The notes under the pieces are model-generated. The model was not told the origin of the DNA. It ran no database searches and saw nothing but the letters and a program-made list of their open reading frames with translations. Position numbers and translations under genes: made by a program. Positions 26,898-36,804 of a DNA stretch of 64,000 nucleotides are shown one piece after another. Source of the stretch: Acinetobacter baylyi DSM 14961 = CIP 107474 (GTDB lineage Bacteria > Pseudomonadota > Gammaproteobacteria > Pseudomonadales > Moraxellaceae); the NCBI RefSeq assembly GCF_000368685.1, contig NZ_KB849628.1, positions 574,442 to 638,441 on the forward strand. Reading direction: 5' to 3'. Numbering within the stretch: the first letter of the stretch is position 1; each line of letters starts with the position of its first letter.

Positions 26898-29168
26898 ATG
26901 GACGATCAATCATTAAAACAAGCTGCTTTGTATTATCACGAAAACCCGACTCCAGGGAAAATTAGCGTTACACCGAGTAAGCAGCTTGTCAATCAGCATG
27001 ACCTGGCACTTGCCTATTCTCCAGGAGTTGCTGCTCCATGTTTAGAGATTGAACGTGATCCTTCTACTGCTGCCAAATATACAGCACGCGGAAATTTAGT
27101 GGCTGTTGTAACGAACGGTACTGCTGTTTTAGGCCTAGGTAACATTGGACCTTTGGCCTCTAAACCTGTCATGGAAGGTAAAGGCGTTTTATTTAAGAAA
27201 TTTGCTGGTGTCGATGTTTTTGATATTGAGATTGCAGAAAATGATCCAGACAAAATCGTAGATATCGTTGCTGCACTTGAGCCTACTTTTGGCGGTATCA
27301 ACCTAGAAGATATTAAAGCGCCAGAATGTTTTTATATTGAGAAAAAACTTCGTGAACGCATGAATATCCCTGTGTTCCATGATGACCAGCACGGTACCAG
27401 TATTATTGTTGGTTCGGCTTTACTCAATGCCCTGCAACTTGTAAACAAAAAGATTGAAGATATCAAGATTGTTGCCTCTGGCGCGGGTGCTGCAGCACTG
27501 TCTTGTCTTGATCTACTATGTGCACTGGGTGCACGTAAAGAAAACATCATCGTCGCCGATTCACGTGGTTTGTTAACCACATCTCGTGATGGTCTTGATG
27601 AATCTAAAAAACGTTATGTTCAGGATATTACGGCAACCCAGTTACATGAAGTCATTACTGGTGCCGACATGTTCCTTGGCCTTTCAGCAGCAGGCATTCT
27701 CACCAAAGAAATGGTGAAAGGCATGGCTGAAAATCCAATTATTTTTGCACTTGCAAACCCAGATCCAGAAATTTTACCAGAGCACGCACATGAAGTACGT
27801 CCAGACGTCATCATGGCGACAGGCCGTTCTGACTATCCAAACCAAGTCAATAATGCACTGTGCTTCCCTTATATCTTCCGTGGTGCACTTGATGTCGGTG
27901 CAACCACAATTAATGAAGATATGAAAATTGCTTGTGTACATGCGATTGCACGCATGGCGCATGTAGAAGCCGATGCAGCAACTTATGGTGAAAAATCAGC
28001 CTCCTTTGGTCGTGATTATTTAATTCCACGTCCACTTGACCAACGTTTGATTCTTGAAATTGCGCCTGCTGTGGCTCAGGCAGCGATGGATTCTGGTGTT
28101 GCAACACGCCCAATCGAAGATTTTTCTGCATATCGTCAAAAACTGTCTGAGTTTGTTTATAACTCGGCATTTATTATGAAGCCAATTTTCTCTCAGGCAA
28201 AAGCTGATCCAAAACGCATCGCTTATGCTGAAGGTGAAGATTATCGTGTATTGCGTACAGCTCAAATTGTCGTTGATGACGGTATTGCCTTCCCTGTGTT
28301 GGTTGGTCGTACTGCCGTGATTGAAGCCAATATCAAAAAGCTAGGACTTCGCCTTGAAAATGGCGTAAATATTGAGATTGTTGATCAAGAAAATAATCCA
28401 CTTTATGAAGAGTTCTGGAAAGATTATTACCAAATCATGCAACGTAAGGGCGTAACCGTTGAATATGCACAACGCGAAGCTCGTCGTCGTTCAACCCTGA
28501 TTGCAGCGATGCTTGTAAAATTTGGTAAAGCTGACGGTATGCTATGTGGTACCTATAGTAGCTACGATATTCACTTGGATTTTGTAAGCAAAGTGATCGG
28601 TTTAAAAGAAGGAATGAATAATTTCTTTACCTTAAATGCATTAATGCTTGAAGACCGTAATCTATTTATTGCAGATACCTACGTAAATACCAATCCTACT
28701 GCTGAACAGCTTGCAGACATGACAATCTTGGCAGCAGAAGAAGTACGCCGTTTTGGTATTACACCTCGCGTAGCACTTCTTTCTCATTCAAGCTTTGGTA
28801 GTAACCAAGAAGACCCAAGTGCACAAAAGATGCGTGAAGTGTATCGCCTTCTGAATGAACGTGCGCCTGAACTTGAAGTTGAAGGTGAAATGCATGGTGA
28901 TGCAGCACTTGACGAAAGTATCCGTCATTCTGCATTCCCTGGATCAAACTTCAAAGGTTCTGCAAACCTGTTAATCATGCCGAATCTTGATGCCGCGAAT
29001 ATCTCCTTTAATCTTTTAAAGGCGACTTCTGGTAACAATGTCACAATTGGCCCAATTTTACTGGGTGCAGCAAAACCTGTTCATATCCTTACACCAACAG
29101 CGACGACACGCCGTGTATTAAATATGACAGCCTTAACTGTTGCAGAAATTCAGCAAAGCGAAGGTTAA
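26898..29168 (+). CDS. maeB: NADP-dependent malic enzyme with phosphotransacetylase-like domain
   Basis: MaeB decarboxylates malate to pyruvate, producing NADPH. The 756-residue size is that of the MaeB hybrid: an N-terminal malic enzyme (about residues 1-425) with [53 protein letters not shown] and [17 protein letters not shown], and a C-terminal phosphotransacetylase-like domain (about 430-756), which in relatives is regulatory rather than catalytic. It provides a route from C4 acids during growth on acetate or fatty acids, in line with fadE. Confidence 0.97.
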   Translation: MDDQSLKQAALYYHENPTPGKISVTPSKQLVNQHDLALAYSPGVAAPCLEIERDPSTAAKYTARGNLVAVVTNGTAVLGLGNIGPLASKPVMEGKGVLFKKFAGVDVFDIEIAENDPDKIVDIVAALEPTFGGINLEDIKAPECFYIEKKLRERMNIPVFHDDQHGTSIIVGSALLNALQLVNKKIEDIKIVASGAGAAALSCLDLLCALGARKENIIVADSRGLLTTSRDGLDESKKRYVQDITATQLHEVITGADMFLGLSAAGILTKEMVKGMAENPIIFALANPDPEILPEHAHEVRPDVIMATGRSDYPNQVNNALCFPYIFRGALDVGATTINEDMKIACVHAIARMAHVEADAATYGEKSASFGRDYLIPRPLDQRLILEIAPAVAQAAMDSGVATRPIEDFSAYRQKLSEFVYNSAFIMKPIFSQAKADPKRIAYAEGEDYRVLRTAQIVVDDGIAFPVLVGRTAVIEANIKKLGLRLENGVNIEIVDQENNPLYEEFWKDYYQIMQRKGVTVEYAQREARRRSTLIAAMLVKFGKADGMLCGTYSSYDIHLDFVSKVIGLKEGMNNFFTLNALMLEDRNLFIADTYVNTNPTAEQLADMTILAAEEVRRFGITPRVALLSHSSFGSNQEDPSAQKMREVYRLLNERAPELEVEGEMHGDAALDESIRHSAFPGSNFKGSANLLIMPNLDAANISFNLLKATSGNNVTIGPILLGAAKPVHILTPTATTRRVLNMTALTVAEIQQSEG

Positions 29169-29209
29169 TCCTTTGCTTTATTGAAAAGCACAACTTTGTG
29201 ACTTGTGAA

Positions 29210-29254
29210 AACCTCTGTTCTGTTGCATGATTGCTTTGAGAACAGAGGTTTTTT
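29210..29254 (+). terminator. Hairpin terminator between maeB and cca, abutting the cca start
   Basis: AACCTCTGTTC (29210-29220) and GAACAGAGGTT (29240-29250) form an 11-bp perfect stem, followed by T to 29254. The cca ATG is at 29256, and the likely ribosome binding sequence AGAGG is in the 3' arm. Confidence 0.8.
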
Positions 29255-29255
29255 C

Positions 29256-30497
29256 ATGCAAGTGTATTTAGTAGGCGGTGCCGTTCGTGATCACTTATTA
29301 GGCCACCCCTATCACGAAAAAGATTATGTTGTGGTGGGCGCGTCACCCCAACAATTATTAGACCAAGGATTTTCACCAGTTGGAAAGGATTTTCCTGTAT
29401 TTCTTCATCCCAAAACCAAAGAAGAATATGCATTAGCACGTACAGAAAGAAAATCAGGCATTGGTTATCATGGTTTTAACTTTTTCACCGATCCTGATGT
29501 AAGCCTTGAAGATGATTTAATTCGTAGAGACCTTACTATCAATGCGATGGCCATGGATCAAGACGGTAATGTTTATGATCCTTACGGTGGACAAAAAGAC
29601 CTAGAGCAACGTATTTTACGTCACGTATCCGATGCATTTATTGAGGATCCACTGCGAGTACTTAGAGTGGCTCGTTTTGCAGCGCGATATGCCCGTTATG
29701 GTTTCAAAATTGCAGATGAAACACTTTTGCTGATGCAATCCATTACTCAGACTGGAGAACTAGAAAGCCTGACTGCTGAACGGGTATGGAAAGAAACATC
29801 ACGCGCCCTGATGGAAGATCAAGCAGATATTTATTTTGATGTTTTGCGCCAATGTCATGCATTAAAAGTCTTATTTCCTGAAATTGATGCCTTATTCGGT
29901 GTCCCTCAACGCCCTGAATATCATCCTGAAATCGACTGTGGCATCCATACATTGATGTCTTTAAGACAAGCTTGTAAATCGAACTATTCATTAGATGTTC
30001 GTTATGCGGTGCTTGTACATGATTTAGGTAAAGCACTAACCCCTAAAGATATACTTCCAAGACATATCATGCATGAGGAAAGAGGCCTTATCCCTGTTGA
30101 AGAACTTTCAAATCGCTTGAAAATTCCAACTCAAATGAAGCAATTGGCACTGGCTGTGTGTAAGGAACATCTCAAGTGTCATCAAGCGATGTCTCTTAAG
30201 CCAGGTACATTGTGGCGTTTATTACAACGTCTAGATGTATTACGTCGTCCTGAACGCGTAGAGGCTTTTATAAACGCGTGTGAATGTGATGCACGAGGTC
30301 GTTTAGGACTAGAAAATCGTGATTATCCACAAGCTGCATTCATGTTTAAAGCTATGCAAGTTGTTAGATCCATCAAAGCACAAGATTTACCAGCTTACAT
30401 ACAAGGTTCCGAAATTGGTGAAAAACTGATTCAATATCGTATCGATGCTTTAGCTGAACTCAAAAAACAATACGATGATTCGTTAGCAACAGAATAA
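29256..30497 (+). CDS. cca: CCA-adding tRNA nucleotidyltransferase with HD domain
   Basis: Cca builds or repairs the 3' CCA end of tRNAs. The start at 29256 (MQVYLVGGAVRDHLLG) gives 413 residues, matching the E. coli class II enzyme. An in-frame codon at 29205 would place the N-terminus in a terminator hairpin. Motifs: GGAVRDHLLG, KDYVVVG, LEDDLIRRDLTINAMA and IEDPLRVLRVARFAARY for nucleotidyl transfer, and a C-terminal HD phosphohydrolase domain (VLVHDLGKALTP, HEERGL). The multifunctional Gammaproteobacterial form is thus complete. Confidence 0.96.
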   Translation: MQVYLVGGAVRDHLLGHPYHEKDYVVVGASPQQLLDQGFSPVGKDFPVFLHPKTKEEYALARTERKSGIGYHGFNFFTDPDVSLEDDLIRRDLTINAMAMDQDGNVYDPYGGQKDLEQRILRHVSDAFIEDPLRVLRVARFAARYARYGFKIADETLLLMQSITQTGELESLTAERVWKETSRALMEDQADIYFDVLRQCHALKVLFPEIDALFGVPQRPEYHPEIDCGIHTLMSLRQACKSNYSLDVRYAVLVHDLGKALTPKDILPRHIMHEERGLIPVEELSNRLKIPTQMKQLALAVCKEHLKCHQAMSLKPGTLWRLLQRLDVLRRPERVEAFINACECDARGRLGLENRDYPQAAFMFKAMQVVRSIKAQDLPAYIQGSEIGEKLIQYRIDALAELKKQYDDSLATE

Positions 30498-30498
30498 G

Positions 30499-30541
30499 AA
30501 AAGCGCCATGAAGTGATAAGCAATTATTTCATGGTGCTTTT
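30499..30541 (+). terminator. Terminator after cca
   Basis: AAGCGCCATGAA and TTCATGGTGCTT (one wobble) enclose a 17-base loop and are followed by TTTTTATT. Confidence 0.72.
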
Positions 30542-31169
30542 TATTATATTAAAATCGAATTAATTAAAAATTTTAATATTTATCAATTAATTAAATTTAA
30601 TTTTTGTTGTCAATTATTTAATCCCTTTAATCTATCTATTCAAATGATTTAGTTAAAATACTAAACGTCAGCAGCATTCTGTACGGATCAGATTTTGATA
30701 AAATTATTAAGGTTATATACATTTAAAAGCAATCTCTAATGTGCATCTCTACATAAGCTTATATATCTCTTTCTAAAATGCATATTTGCATCATTTATCT
30801 ATAAGACATTTCATTGCAATGATTTATTTTAACTATTATATCATATCATTTAATCGTTCATAATCTTTATAGGAAAAATGAAAAACAATCAAATAAAAGA
30901 TTTTAAATCATACTTTTTTAGTGGGAATTAAATATTTAATTCAAAGCATTTTAGTCAAGATTAAAACAGAATACCAAGCATATTAGTAAGATTAGAAATA
31001 TTAATTCAAACCTTTTTTGTCGAGATTATATTTAATTAAAAATATACTTATAAGCTATTGATTAAAATAAAAATAATAATATATTTTTATTTTAATTGTT
31101 TTTTATGTTTATTTTTACACAAAGCTGATCAATAATAATTATATTCAGTTTTTAAATAGGCTTGTTTTC
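30542..31169. other. Very AT-rich regulatory region upstream of the cyd operon
   Basis: About 630 bases of extreme AT content with no coding potential. It holds the phased repeats listed separately. The length and composition suit a complex promoter for an oxygen-regulated oxidase, but I could not identify FNR or ArcA sites with confidence. Confidence 0.55.
30931..31028 (+). repeat. Phased direct repeats upstream of cydP
   Basis: A 32-33 base unit occurs at 30931-30963 and, with a few substitutions, at 30997-31028 (both AATATT..AATTCAAA...GTC.AGATTA). A shorter third copy of the end, TTAGTAAGATTA, lies at 30983-30994. The three AGATTA-type cores begin at 30951, 30983 and 31016, steps of 32 and 33 bases. 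Confidence 0.55.
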
Positions 31170-31361
31170 ATGAGCTTAATTCAAAAAGATTTTAATCGTC
31201 GTCTTATTATTGAGATTGCAATCATATTAATAATTAAGGTTGTAATTTTAATGACCATCAAACATATCTGGTTTGATGCTCCTACGATTCCCAAAAATTT
31301 TGACAATCAAGTCGCCGAGCATATTGCTGGCGCTCCATCCCAAATCAAGGAGACACGTTGA
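31170..31361 (+). CDS. cydP: Small bd-oxidase-associated protein CydP
   Basis: A 63-residue protein with one membrane helix (about residues 10-30) and a short periplasmic tail ([16 protein letters not shown]). It matches the putative small cytochrome oxidase subunit CydP that precedes cydA in Pseudomonas and Acinetobacter relatives. Its stop overlaps the cydA start (ATGATG). The role is thought to be assembly or stability of the bd oxidase; this is family-level knowledge, not shown by sequence. Confidence 0.82.
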   Translation: MSLIQKDFNRRLIIEIAIILIIKVVILMTIKHIWFDAPTIPKNFDNQVAEHIAGAPSQIKETR

Positions 31362-32947
31362 TGATTTCTGAAAGCGTGGTCGATCTTTCGCGGTTCCAAT
31401 TTGCAATGACCGCGATGTATCACTTTCTATTCGTCCCTCTCACTCTCGGTCTAGCATTTATCTTGGCCATCATGGAAACCACCTATGTGATTTCTGGCAA
31501 AGAAATTTATAAAGATATGACCAAATTTTGGGGAAAATTATTTGGTATTAACTTTGCCTTGGGTGTTACCACTGGACTCACCATGGAGTTTCAGTTTGGA
31601 ACGAACTGGGCCTATTATTCTCATTATGTAGGTGACATTTTTGGTGCTCCACTCGCCATTGAAGGTCTGATGGCTTTCTTTCTTGAGTCGACATTTATTG
31701 GTCTATTTTTCTTTGGATGGGATCGCCTATCTAAGGTACAACATTTAGGCGTCACTTGGCTGGTAGCAATCGGCTCTAATATGTCAGCGCTCTGGATTTT
31801 GGTCGCAAATGGCTGGATGCAAAACCCTGTAGGTGCCGCATTTAATTACCAAACGATGCGTATGGAACTGGCTGACTTCGGTGCGCTTATTTTCAATCCA
31901 GTTGCTCAGGTTAAATTTGTTCATACCGTCTCAGCAGGTTATGTCACTGGTGCCATCTTCGTACTTGCAATTTCAAGTTTTTATCTGCTTAAAAAACGAG
32001 ATTTACCTTTTGCACGTCGTTCATTTGCAATTGCAGCTATTTTCGGCATGGCCTCGGTTCTCTCTGTCATCTTACTCGGAGATGAATCTGGTTATGAGCT
32101 TGGTGATGTTCAAAAAGCAAAACTTGCCGCAATTGAATCGGAATGGGAAACTGAACCCGCACCAGCTAGCTTTACGTTATTTGGTGTACCAAACCAGCAG
32201 GAAATGCGAACTGATTATGCCATTAAAATCCCTTACGCATTAGGACTGATTGCAACACGTTCAACTACAGGCCAAGTCACAGGTATTAAAGACCTGATGA
32301 AACAGCACGAAGCCCGTATCCGTAACGGTATGGTGGCGTATAGCGAACTTGAAAAATTGCGTGCAGGTGACCGCTCGGCGAGCTTATTGGCTTCATTTGA
32401 GAAAAATCAGAAAGATCTTGGCTATGGTTTACTTTTAAAGAAATATTCACCTAACGTGGTTGATGCAACTGAAGCGCATATCCAATCCGCAGTCAAAGAT
32501 TCTATTCCAAATGTAAAAGCCTTGTTCTTTTCATTCCGGATTATGGTCGCAGCTGGTTTTCTTATGCTGTTGTTATTTATCTTGGCAACTTGGTCAGTTG
32601 CAAAACGCAATGCCGAAGATAAACCTTGGTTACTCAAATTTGCACTGTTTGCGCTACCCTTGCCTTGGATTGCCGCGCAAACGGGTTGGTACGTTGCAGA
32701 AGGTGGCCGTCAACCGTGGACGATTGGCGAAGTTCTTCCAACACATCTTTCAACATCTAGTTTAAGCAGTGGCGATGTATGGGGATCTATTGCTGCATTG
32801 GCTGCTTTCTATACGGTTCTTTTAGTTATTGAAATGTATTTGATGATCAAGTTTGCCCGCTTAGGTCCAAGCTCTCTACATACAGGTAAATATCACTTTG
32901 AAAAACAGGAAACTCATCATCCTCTAGCTGGGGAGGTACAATCATGA
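31358..32947 (+). CDS. cydA: Cytochrome bd ubiquinol oxidase subunit I
   Basis: CydA carries the three hemes and the quinol site of the bd oxidase. The 529-residue protein has about nine membrane helices. The first helix region [16 protein letters not shown] contains the heme b595 His. The Q-loop follows (about residues 245-385), and [19 protein letters not shown] is the conserved GRQPW motif of CydA. The ATGATG start makes the first Met ambiguous by one codon. Translationally coupled to cydP upstream and cydB downstream (ATGA). Confidence 0.97.
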   Translation: MMISESVVDLSRFQFAMTAMYHFLFVPLTLGLAFILAIMETTYVISGKEIYKDMTKFWGKLFGINFALGVTTGLTMEFQFGTNWAYYSHYVGDIFGAPLAIEGLMAFFLESTFIGLFFFGWDRLSKVQHLGVTWLVAIGSNMSALWILVANGWMQNPVGAAFNYQTMRMELADFGALIFNPVAQVKFVHTVSAGYVTGAIFVLAISSFYLLKKRDLPFARRSFAIAAIFGMASVLSVILLGDESGYELGDVQKAKLAAIESEWETEPAPASFTLFGVPNQQEMRTDYAIKIPYALGLIATRSTTGQVTGIKDLMKQHEARIRNGMVAYSELEKLRAGDRSASLLASFEKNQKDLGYGLLLKKYSPNVVDATEAHIQSAVKDSIPNVKALFFSFRIMVAAGFLMLLLFILATWSVAKRNAEDKPWLLKFALFALPLPWIAAQTGWYVAEGGRQPWTIGEVLPTHLSTSSLSSGDVWGSIAALAAFYTVLLVIEMYLMIKFARLGPSSLHTGKYHFEKQETHHPLAGEVQS

Positions 32948-34089
32948 TCGAATATGAACTCCTAAAAATTATCTGGTGGGTCTTGGTAGGCGTACTATTG
33001 ATTGGTTTTGCATTGACTGATGGTTTTGATATGGGCTCTATGGCAATTATGCCATTTGTTGGAAAAACCGATTCAGAACGTCGTGCAGCAATCAATACTA
33101 TCGCACCTCACTGGGATGGAAACCAGGTGTGGTTTATTACAGCAGGCGGTGCTTTATTTGCCGCTTGGCCAATGGTCTATGCTGTTGCTTTTTCAGGTTT
33201 ATACTGGGCGTTATTATTGGTCCTATTCGCGCTGTTTCTTCGACCAGTGGGTTTTGACTATCGTTCAAAACTGGAAAATACTCAGTGGCGCAATTCTTGG
33301 GACTGGGCTCTGAGTATTGGAGGAGCTGTTCCTGCACTTGTGTTTGGTGTCGCGTTTGGAAATCTATTTTTAGGTGTTCCCTTCTCACTTGACGATACCT
33401 TACGTTCCGAATATACAGGTAGTTTCTTTGCTTTACTCAATCCATTTGCCTTACTGTGTGGCATTGTGAGTCTGTCAATGCTATGCGCGCATGGCGGTGC
33501 ATGGTTGATGCTTCGTACAGATGGTGTACTCAAACAACGTTCTGCCAAAGCGACTCAGATTATGGGAATTGTATTCCTGATCTGCTTTATCGCAGCTGGC
33601 GCGTGGTTGTATTTTGCTCAAGTACCAGGTTATAGCTATGCAGTTCCTATCGATCCAAATGCTGCTTTGAATCCATTGGCAAAAAAAGTTGTGACCAACG
33701 CCAATGCTGGCTGGATGAATAACTATCATCTTTATCCTGTGAGTATGCTGGCGCCGATTGTTGCAATTATTGGGGCTTTAGTCCTCATTGTAGGTGCATC
33801 AAAATCGAAAGCTGGTCTTAGCTTTACAGGAACGAGTCTTGCAATTATTGGAGCAATCTTGACCGCAGGTTTTGCTTTATTCCCCTTCCTGCTTCCTTCA
33901 AGTATTAATCCAGTTTCAAGCTTAACCATGTGGGATGCCGTTTCAAGCCATCGTACACTTGGAGTGATGACTGTTGCAGCCTGCATTTTTGTACCGCTTA
34001 TTCTAATTTATACCTCTTGGTCTTATTACAAGATGTGGGGTGTAATTACCAACAAGCACATCGAAGCAAATTCGCATAGTTTGTATTAA
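32944..34089 (+). CDS. cydB: Cytochrome bd ubiquinol oxidase subunit II
   Basis: CydB is the structural partner of CydA and binds a structural quinone in E. coli. The 381-residue protein begins [20 protein letters not shown] and has the typical [17 protein letters not shown] and [23 protein letters not shown] motifs, with about nine helices. Its ATG overlaps the cydA stop. The length is normal. It is followed by the small subunit gene cydX. Confidence 0.97.
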   Translation: MIEYELLKIIWWVLVGVLLIGFALTDGFDMGSMAIMPFVGKTDSERRAAINTIAPHWDGNQVWFITAGGALFAAWPMVYAVAFSGLYWALLLVLFALFLRPVGFDYRSKLENTQWRNSWDWALSIGGAVPALVFGVAFGNLFLGVPFSLDDTLRSEYTGSFFALLNPFALLCGIVSLSMLCAHGGAWLMLRTDGVLKQRSAKATQIMGIVFLICFIAAGAWLYFAQVPGYSYAVPIDPNAALNPLAKKVVTNANAGWMNNYHLYPVSMLAPIVAIIGALVLIVGASKSKAGLSFTGTSLAIIGAILTAGFALFPFLLPSSINPVSSLTMWDAVSSHRTLGVMTVAACIFVPLILIYTSWSYYKMWGVITNKHIEANSHSLY

Positions 34090-34109
34090 GAAAAACGAGG
34101 AGAAAAGTT

Positions 34110-34211
34110 ATGTGGTACTTTGCCTGGATTTTGGGAATATTAATGGCCTGCTTTGCAGGAGTACTCAGTGCGTTATATATCGAGCACCATCAAAATCTGG
34201 ATGAGGAATAA
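34110..34211 (+). CDS. cydX: Cytochrome bd oxidase small subunit CydX (YbgT)
   Basis: A 33-residue single-helix protein beginning MWYFAWILGILMACFAGVLS and ending in an acidic tail (NLDEE). This is the CydX signature: MWYFxWxLG at the start, then a helix and a Glu-rich end. CydX is required for stability and activity of bd-I in E. coli. GAGGAG lies seven to ten bases before the ATG, and it follows cydB by 20 bases. Confidence 0.93.
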   Translation: MWYFAWILGILMACFAGVLSALYIEHHQNLDEE

Positions 34212-34215
34212 GATC

Positions 34216-34512
34216 ATGGCTCAGACAATGACAACACCTGAAAAAACTAAGGCTCAAGTATTTGCAATGGCTATTTCATTCTTGTTGGCATTGCCACTTG
34301 CTGCGATATTACTGGTTAATCCATCACTGATGCTGGATCAGCAAGGCCATTATAATCACAGCATTTTAATGCTGGTCATGCTTGGTATTTCAGGCGGATT
34401 TATCTATGGTGTGGGGTTCTTACCTAAATTCTGGTTATGGAAATGGCTTTTTAGTCCTCTCATTTCATGGCCACTGATGTTGCTCGGTTATTATATTTGG
34501 TTGTATACCTGA
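34216..34512 (+). CDS. ybgE: Cyd operon protein YbgE
   Basis: A 98-residue inner-membrane protein with three hydrophobic segments and the family ending (WKWLFSPLISWPLMLLGYYI). YbgE commonly follows cydX, and its role in bd oxidase function is not fully established. The ATG at 34216 is chosen because GAGGA at 34203-34207 serves it and it lies four bases after cydX; earlier in-frame codons overlap cydX. It is the last gene of the operon and a terminator follows. Confidence 0.87.
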   Translation: MAQTMTTPEKTKAQVFAMAISFLLALPLAAILLVNPSLMLDQQGHYNHSILMLVMLGISGGFIYGVGFLPKFWLWKWLFSPLISWPLMLLGYYIWLYT

Positions 34513-34520
34513 TTTTTATA

Positions 34521-34546
34521 AACCCCTACTCAGGTAGGGGTTTTTA
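34521..34546. terminator. Terminator at the end of the cyd operon
   Basis: AACCCCTAC and GTAGGGGTT with a TCAG loop and a T-run. The hairpin overlaps the 3' end of the convergent GNAT gene. Confidence 0.85.
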
Positions 34547-35078
34547 TTGATGCAGCTTTTTGTAAATGAATCAATTTAATCGGAATATTTGGCATGCCTA
34601 CATGTGCATCTATTGGATAGGCTTCTGTTGTCCCTGTTTTTGCATAACCACGCCGTTCATAAAATGAAATGAGTTCATGACGAGCATCCAGCACATACAT
34701 ATCATAGTATTGAAGTTTAGGCTCAATATGGACTGCATATTGTTCGGCATAGGCCAATATTTTTTGTCCCAATCCAAGGTTTTGAAAGTCATTAGCAACA
34801 CAATAGGTTCCAATCTCGACACGATGACCAGAAAAGTTTAAGGCTAGACATCCTACCAAACGCGCATGATTGTGCTGTTTAATCTCTGCTACCAGAAACC
34901 TTATGGTATGGCTAAGCAATATCTCATTCAACTGATCAGTGGAAATTCTTAGTCCATCAATCATATTTTTCTCTGTTGTCCAGCTACGACCATGCGCTCC
35001 GCGATAAGATTGATTAATCATATCAACCAAATCTAGACGATCTTGCAGCCGTGCTTCACGTATTTGAAAGTCATTCAT
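34530..35078 (-). CDS. GNAT-family N-acetyltransferase
   Basis: A 182-residue single-domain acetyltransferase. The acetyl-CoA pyrophosphate-binding loop reads NDFQNLGLGQKIL, preceded by the beta-bulge EIGTYCVA, and YDMYVLDARHELISFYERRGY is the usual C-terminal motif. The substrate is unknown; the family modifies amines from antibiotics to protein N-termini. The C-terminus overlaps the cyd terminator. It is transcribed against the cyd operon and probably alone. Confidence 0.85.
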   Translation of the reverse strand: MNDFQIREARLQDRLDLVDMINQSYRGAHGRSWTTEKNMIDGLRISTDQLNEILLSHTIRFLVAEIKQHNHARLVGCLALNFSGHRVEIGTYCVANDFQNLGLGQKILAYAEQYAVHIEPKLQYYDMYVLDARHELISFYERRGYAKTGTTEAYPIDAHVGMPNIPIKLIHLQKAASIKTPT

Positions 35079-35158
35079 TTGTTATTTTTTAAAGTCAAAA
35101 ATCCAATTTACTCTAAAAAATAAAGCCGAATCAATCAGCTTAAACTTTTTCTTTCAGC

Positions 35159-35809
35159 TTATTGAGACTGTTCGGCCAGCCATGCCATAAATTTCTGACG
35201 CTCAGCTTTTGATGATTTTTTCCATAGTTCAATCAATTTCTGGTCTGCTGTAGTATCCATACTATTACGACCAACGACAGTATTATTTTCTACAGGCGCA
35301 TAGACTGGGGCTGGTTGCTGAGCAGGTGCAGTTTTTTTCTGAGTAAGATCATAAGCTCGTCCAAAAATTCCACTGCTTAACCATGGTTTAGCTTCTGTAT
35401 TTGCACCTGTTTGCTGTACAAGTAACTGATGATTTTTATCATATAAGCCAATTGTCGGCTGTTCTGCATACTTCTTTGCAGCTTCAAAATTTTGAGGTGG
35501 ATTGATCAATGCCAGCTGATAACTTTGATTATCTTGTAATGCAGGTGTTTTAATCGTCACTACACCTGATTTTAAAATATCATGTTCACCATCAGTATGG
35601 TCAAAATATCCCTGATAGCGAACACTTATACTATTTTCGCCCGCATCAATCTTATAATTATTTTTTGCACCTCTAAATAAGCCCGTGTTCACTTCCTGAT
35701 CATTGACAGCCAGAATAACGATATCTTCTGGCGCAGTGAGAGTTGCAGCAGCAAATACCGAGCTACTCATGATTAAGCCAACAATAGCCGCAGTGAATTT
35801 TAAAGTCAT
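35159..35809 (-). CDS. DUF2057 (YccT-family) exported protein
   Basis: A 216-residue protein with a clear signal peptide (about residues 1-20, VFAAATL). It begins with the family segment LTAPEDIVILAVNDQEV, then NYKIDAGENSISVRYQGYFDHTDGEHDILKSGV. A proline-rich linker near residue 165 and a charged C-terminus (LIELWKKSSKAERQKFMAWL) are added. DUF2057/UPF0319 proteins are periplasmic and of unclear function; E. coli YccT has been linked to curli control. It is flanked by intergenic DNA. Confidence 0.83.
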   Translation of the reverse strand: MTLKFTAAIVGLIMSSSVFAAATLTAPEDIVILAVNDQEVNTGLFRGAKNNYKIDAGENSISVRYQGYFDHTDGEHDILKSGVVTIKTPALQDNQSYQLALINPPQNFEAAKKYAEQPTIGLYDKNHQLLVQQTGANTEAKPWLSSGIFGRAYDLTQKKTAPAQQPAPVYAPVENNTVVGRNSMDTTADQKLIELWKKSSKAERQKFMAWLAEQSQ

Positions 35810-35971
35810 GACTTACCTTCTTTATTTCATTTTTTAAATCATGAGCACTATGCAATGTGGTGATGACAATTTTATGACAAGCGGATCTCATTAAGTATTT
35901 TATAAAAATTTTTAGATACTTTTATTTAGATAGAAAAAGACGACTTTTATAAAAATAATAATTCAAACATG

Positions 35972-35991
35972 AAAAAAGCGCTAAATAGCGC
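35972..35991 (-). terminator. Terminator after the nitroreductase gene
   Basis: GCGCTA, an AA/TT centre and TAGCGC form a short GC-rich hairpin followed on the minus strand by six T. Confidence 0.7.
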
Positions 35992-36014
35992 CCTTTCCAT
36001 GATTGATGATTCGA

Positions 36015-36611
36015 TTAGTTAAACGTTTTAAAACGTTCAGCATCATTCATAAAACTTTTTTCATCTGCTGGCGCTTCAACCGAACCAAATACAAGTTGTG
36101 CACGAAGTTTCCAACTTGCAGGTACATCAAATGTAGCAGCGACTTCTTCATCAATAATCGGGTTGTAATGCTGTAATGATGCACCGATATTATGTTCAGC
36201 CAAAGCTGTCCAAGTCGCAAACTGTGCAATCGCGCTTGAATGTTCAGACCATACTGGAAAGTTATCTGCATAAAGTTTAAATTGTTCTTGCAAACCTTCA
36301 ATGACTTTTTGATCTTCATAAAACAATACTGTGCCTAAACCAGCAGAGAAGCTGTCAATTTTTGCATTTGTTCCAGCAAAAGCGTCGGCAGGAACCATTT
36401 TTCTCAATGTTTCACGTACAATATTCCAGAATTTATGATGTGATTCACCAAACAGAATAACGACACGTGAAGACTGAGAGTTAAATGAAGAAGGACTATG
36501 CTTAACTGCATCCTTGATAAGATCTTCAATCTTGTCTTGCTCAAGCGCTACATTTTTACCAATGGCATAGATTGAGCGACGTTGTTTGATTTTATCTAAA
36601 AAAGAAGTCAT
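36015..36611 (-). CDS. Nitroreductase family protein (Frm2/Hbn1-like)
   Basis: A 198-residue flavin-dependent oxidoreductase. The N-terminal KQRRSIYAIGKN and AVKHSPSSFNSQSSRVVILFG match the FMN-binding region of the fungal-type Frm2 nitroreductase subgroup, and AEHNIGASLQHYNP is a family motif. These enzymes reduce nitro compounds or quinones with NAD(P)H; in yeast Frm2 is linked to lipid and oxidative-stress signalling. The natural substrate here is unknown. It has its own terminator and no neighbour suggesting a pathway. Confidence 0.9.
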   Translation of the reverse strand: MTSFLDKIKQRRSIYAIGKNVALEQDKIEDLIKDAVKHSPSSFNSQSSRVVILFGESHHKFWNIVRETLRKMVPADAFAGTNAKIDSFSAGLGTVLFYEDQKVIEGLQEQFKLYADNFPVWSEHSSAIAQFATWTALAEHNIGASLQHYNPIIDEEVAATFDVPASWKLRAQLVFGSVEAPADEKSFMNDAERFKTFN

Positions 36612-36757
36612 TTAATTATTTCCTATATGTTTCGGCCAAAAGGCCATCATCTGAGAATGAATACAGTGTATCCAAGAGTTTAAATTCAATCAGTATTAAA
36701 TCTACGACATATCGTTTTATTTTTAGAACAGTTTTACGTTTTTAAGGTTTTAAAACA

Positions 36758-36782
36758 AAAACTCCACACTAAGTGGAGTTTT
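36758..36782 (-). terminator. Terminator after ftsY
   Basis: AAAACTCCAC, an ACTAA loop and GTGGAGTTTT. On the minus strand it ends in a T-rich run just after ftsY. Confidence 0.78.
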
Positions 36783-36804
36783 ATATGTATTCTGAAATCA
36801 AATT

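Noticed and set aside
29205..29255. Longer Cca start
   Set aside because: The added codons lie in the terminator hairpin, and Cca proteins begin at the MxVYLVGGAVRD motif.
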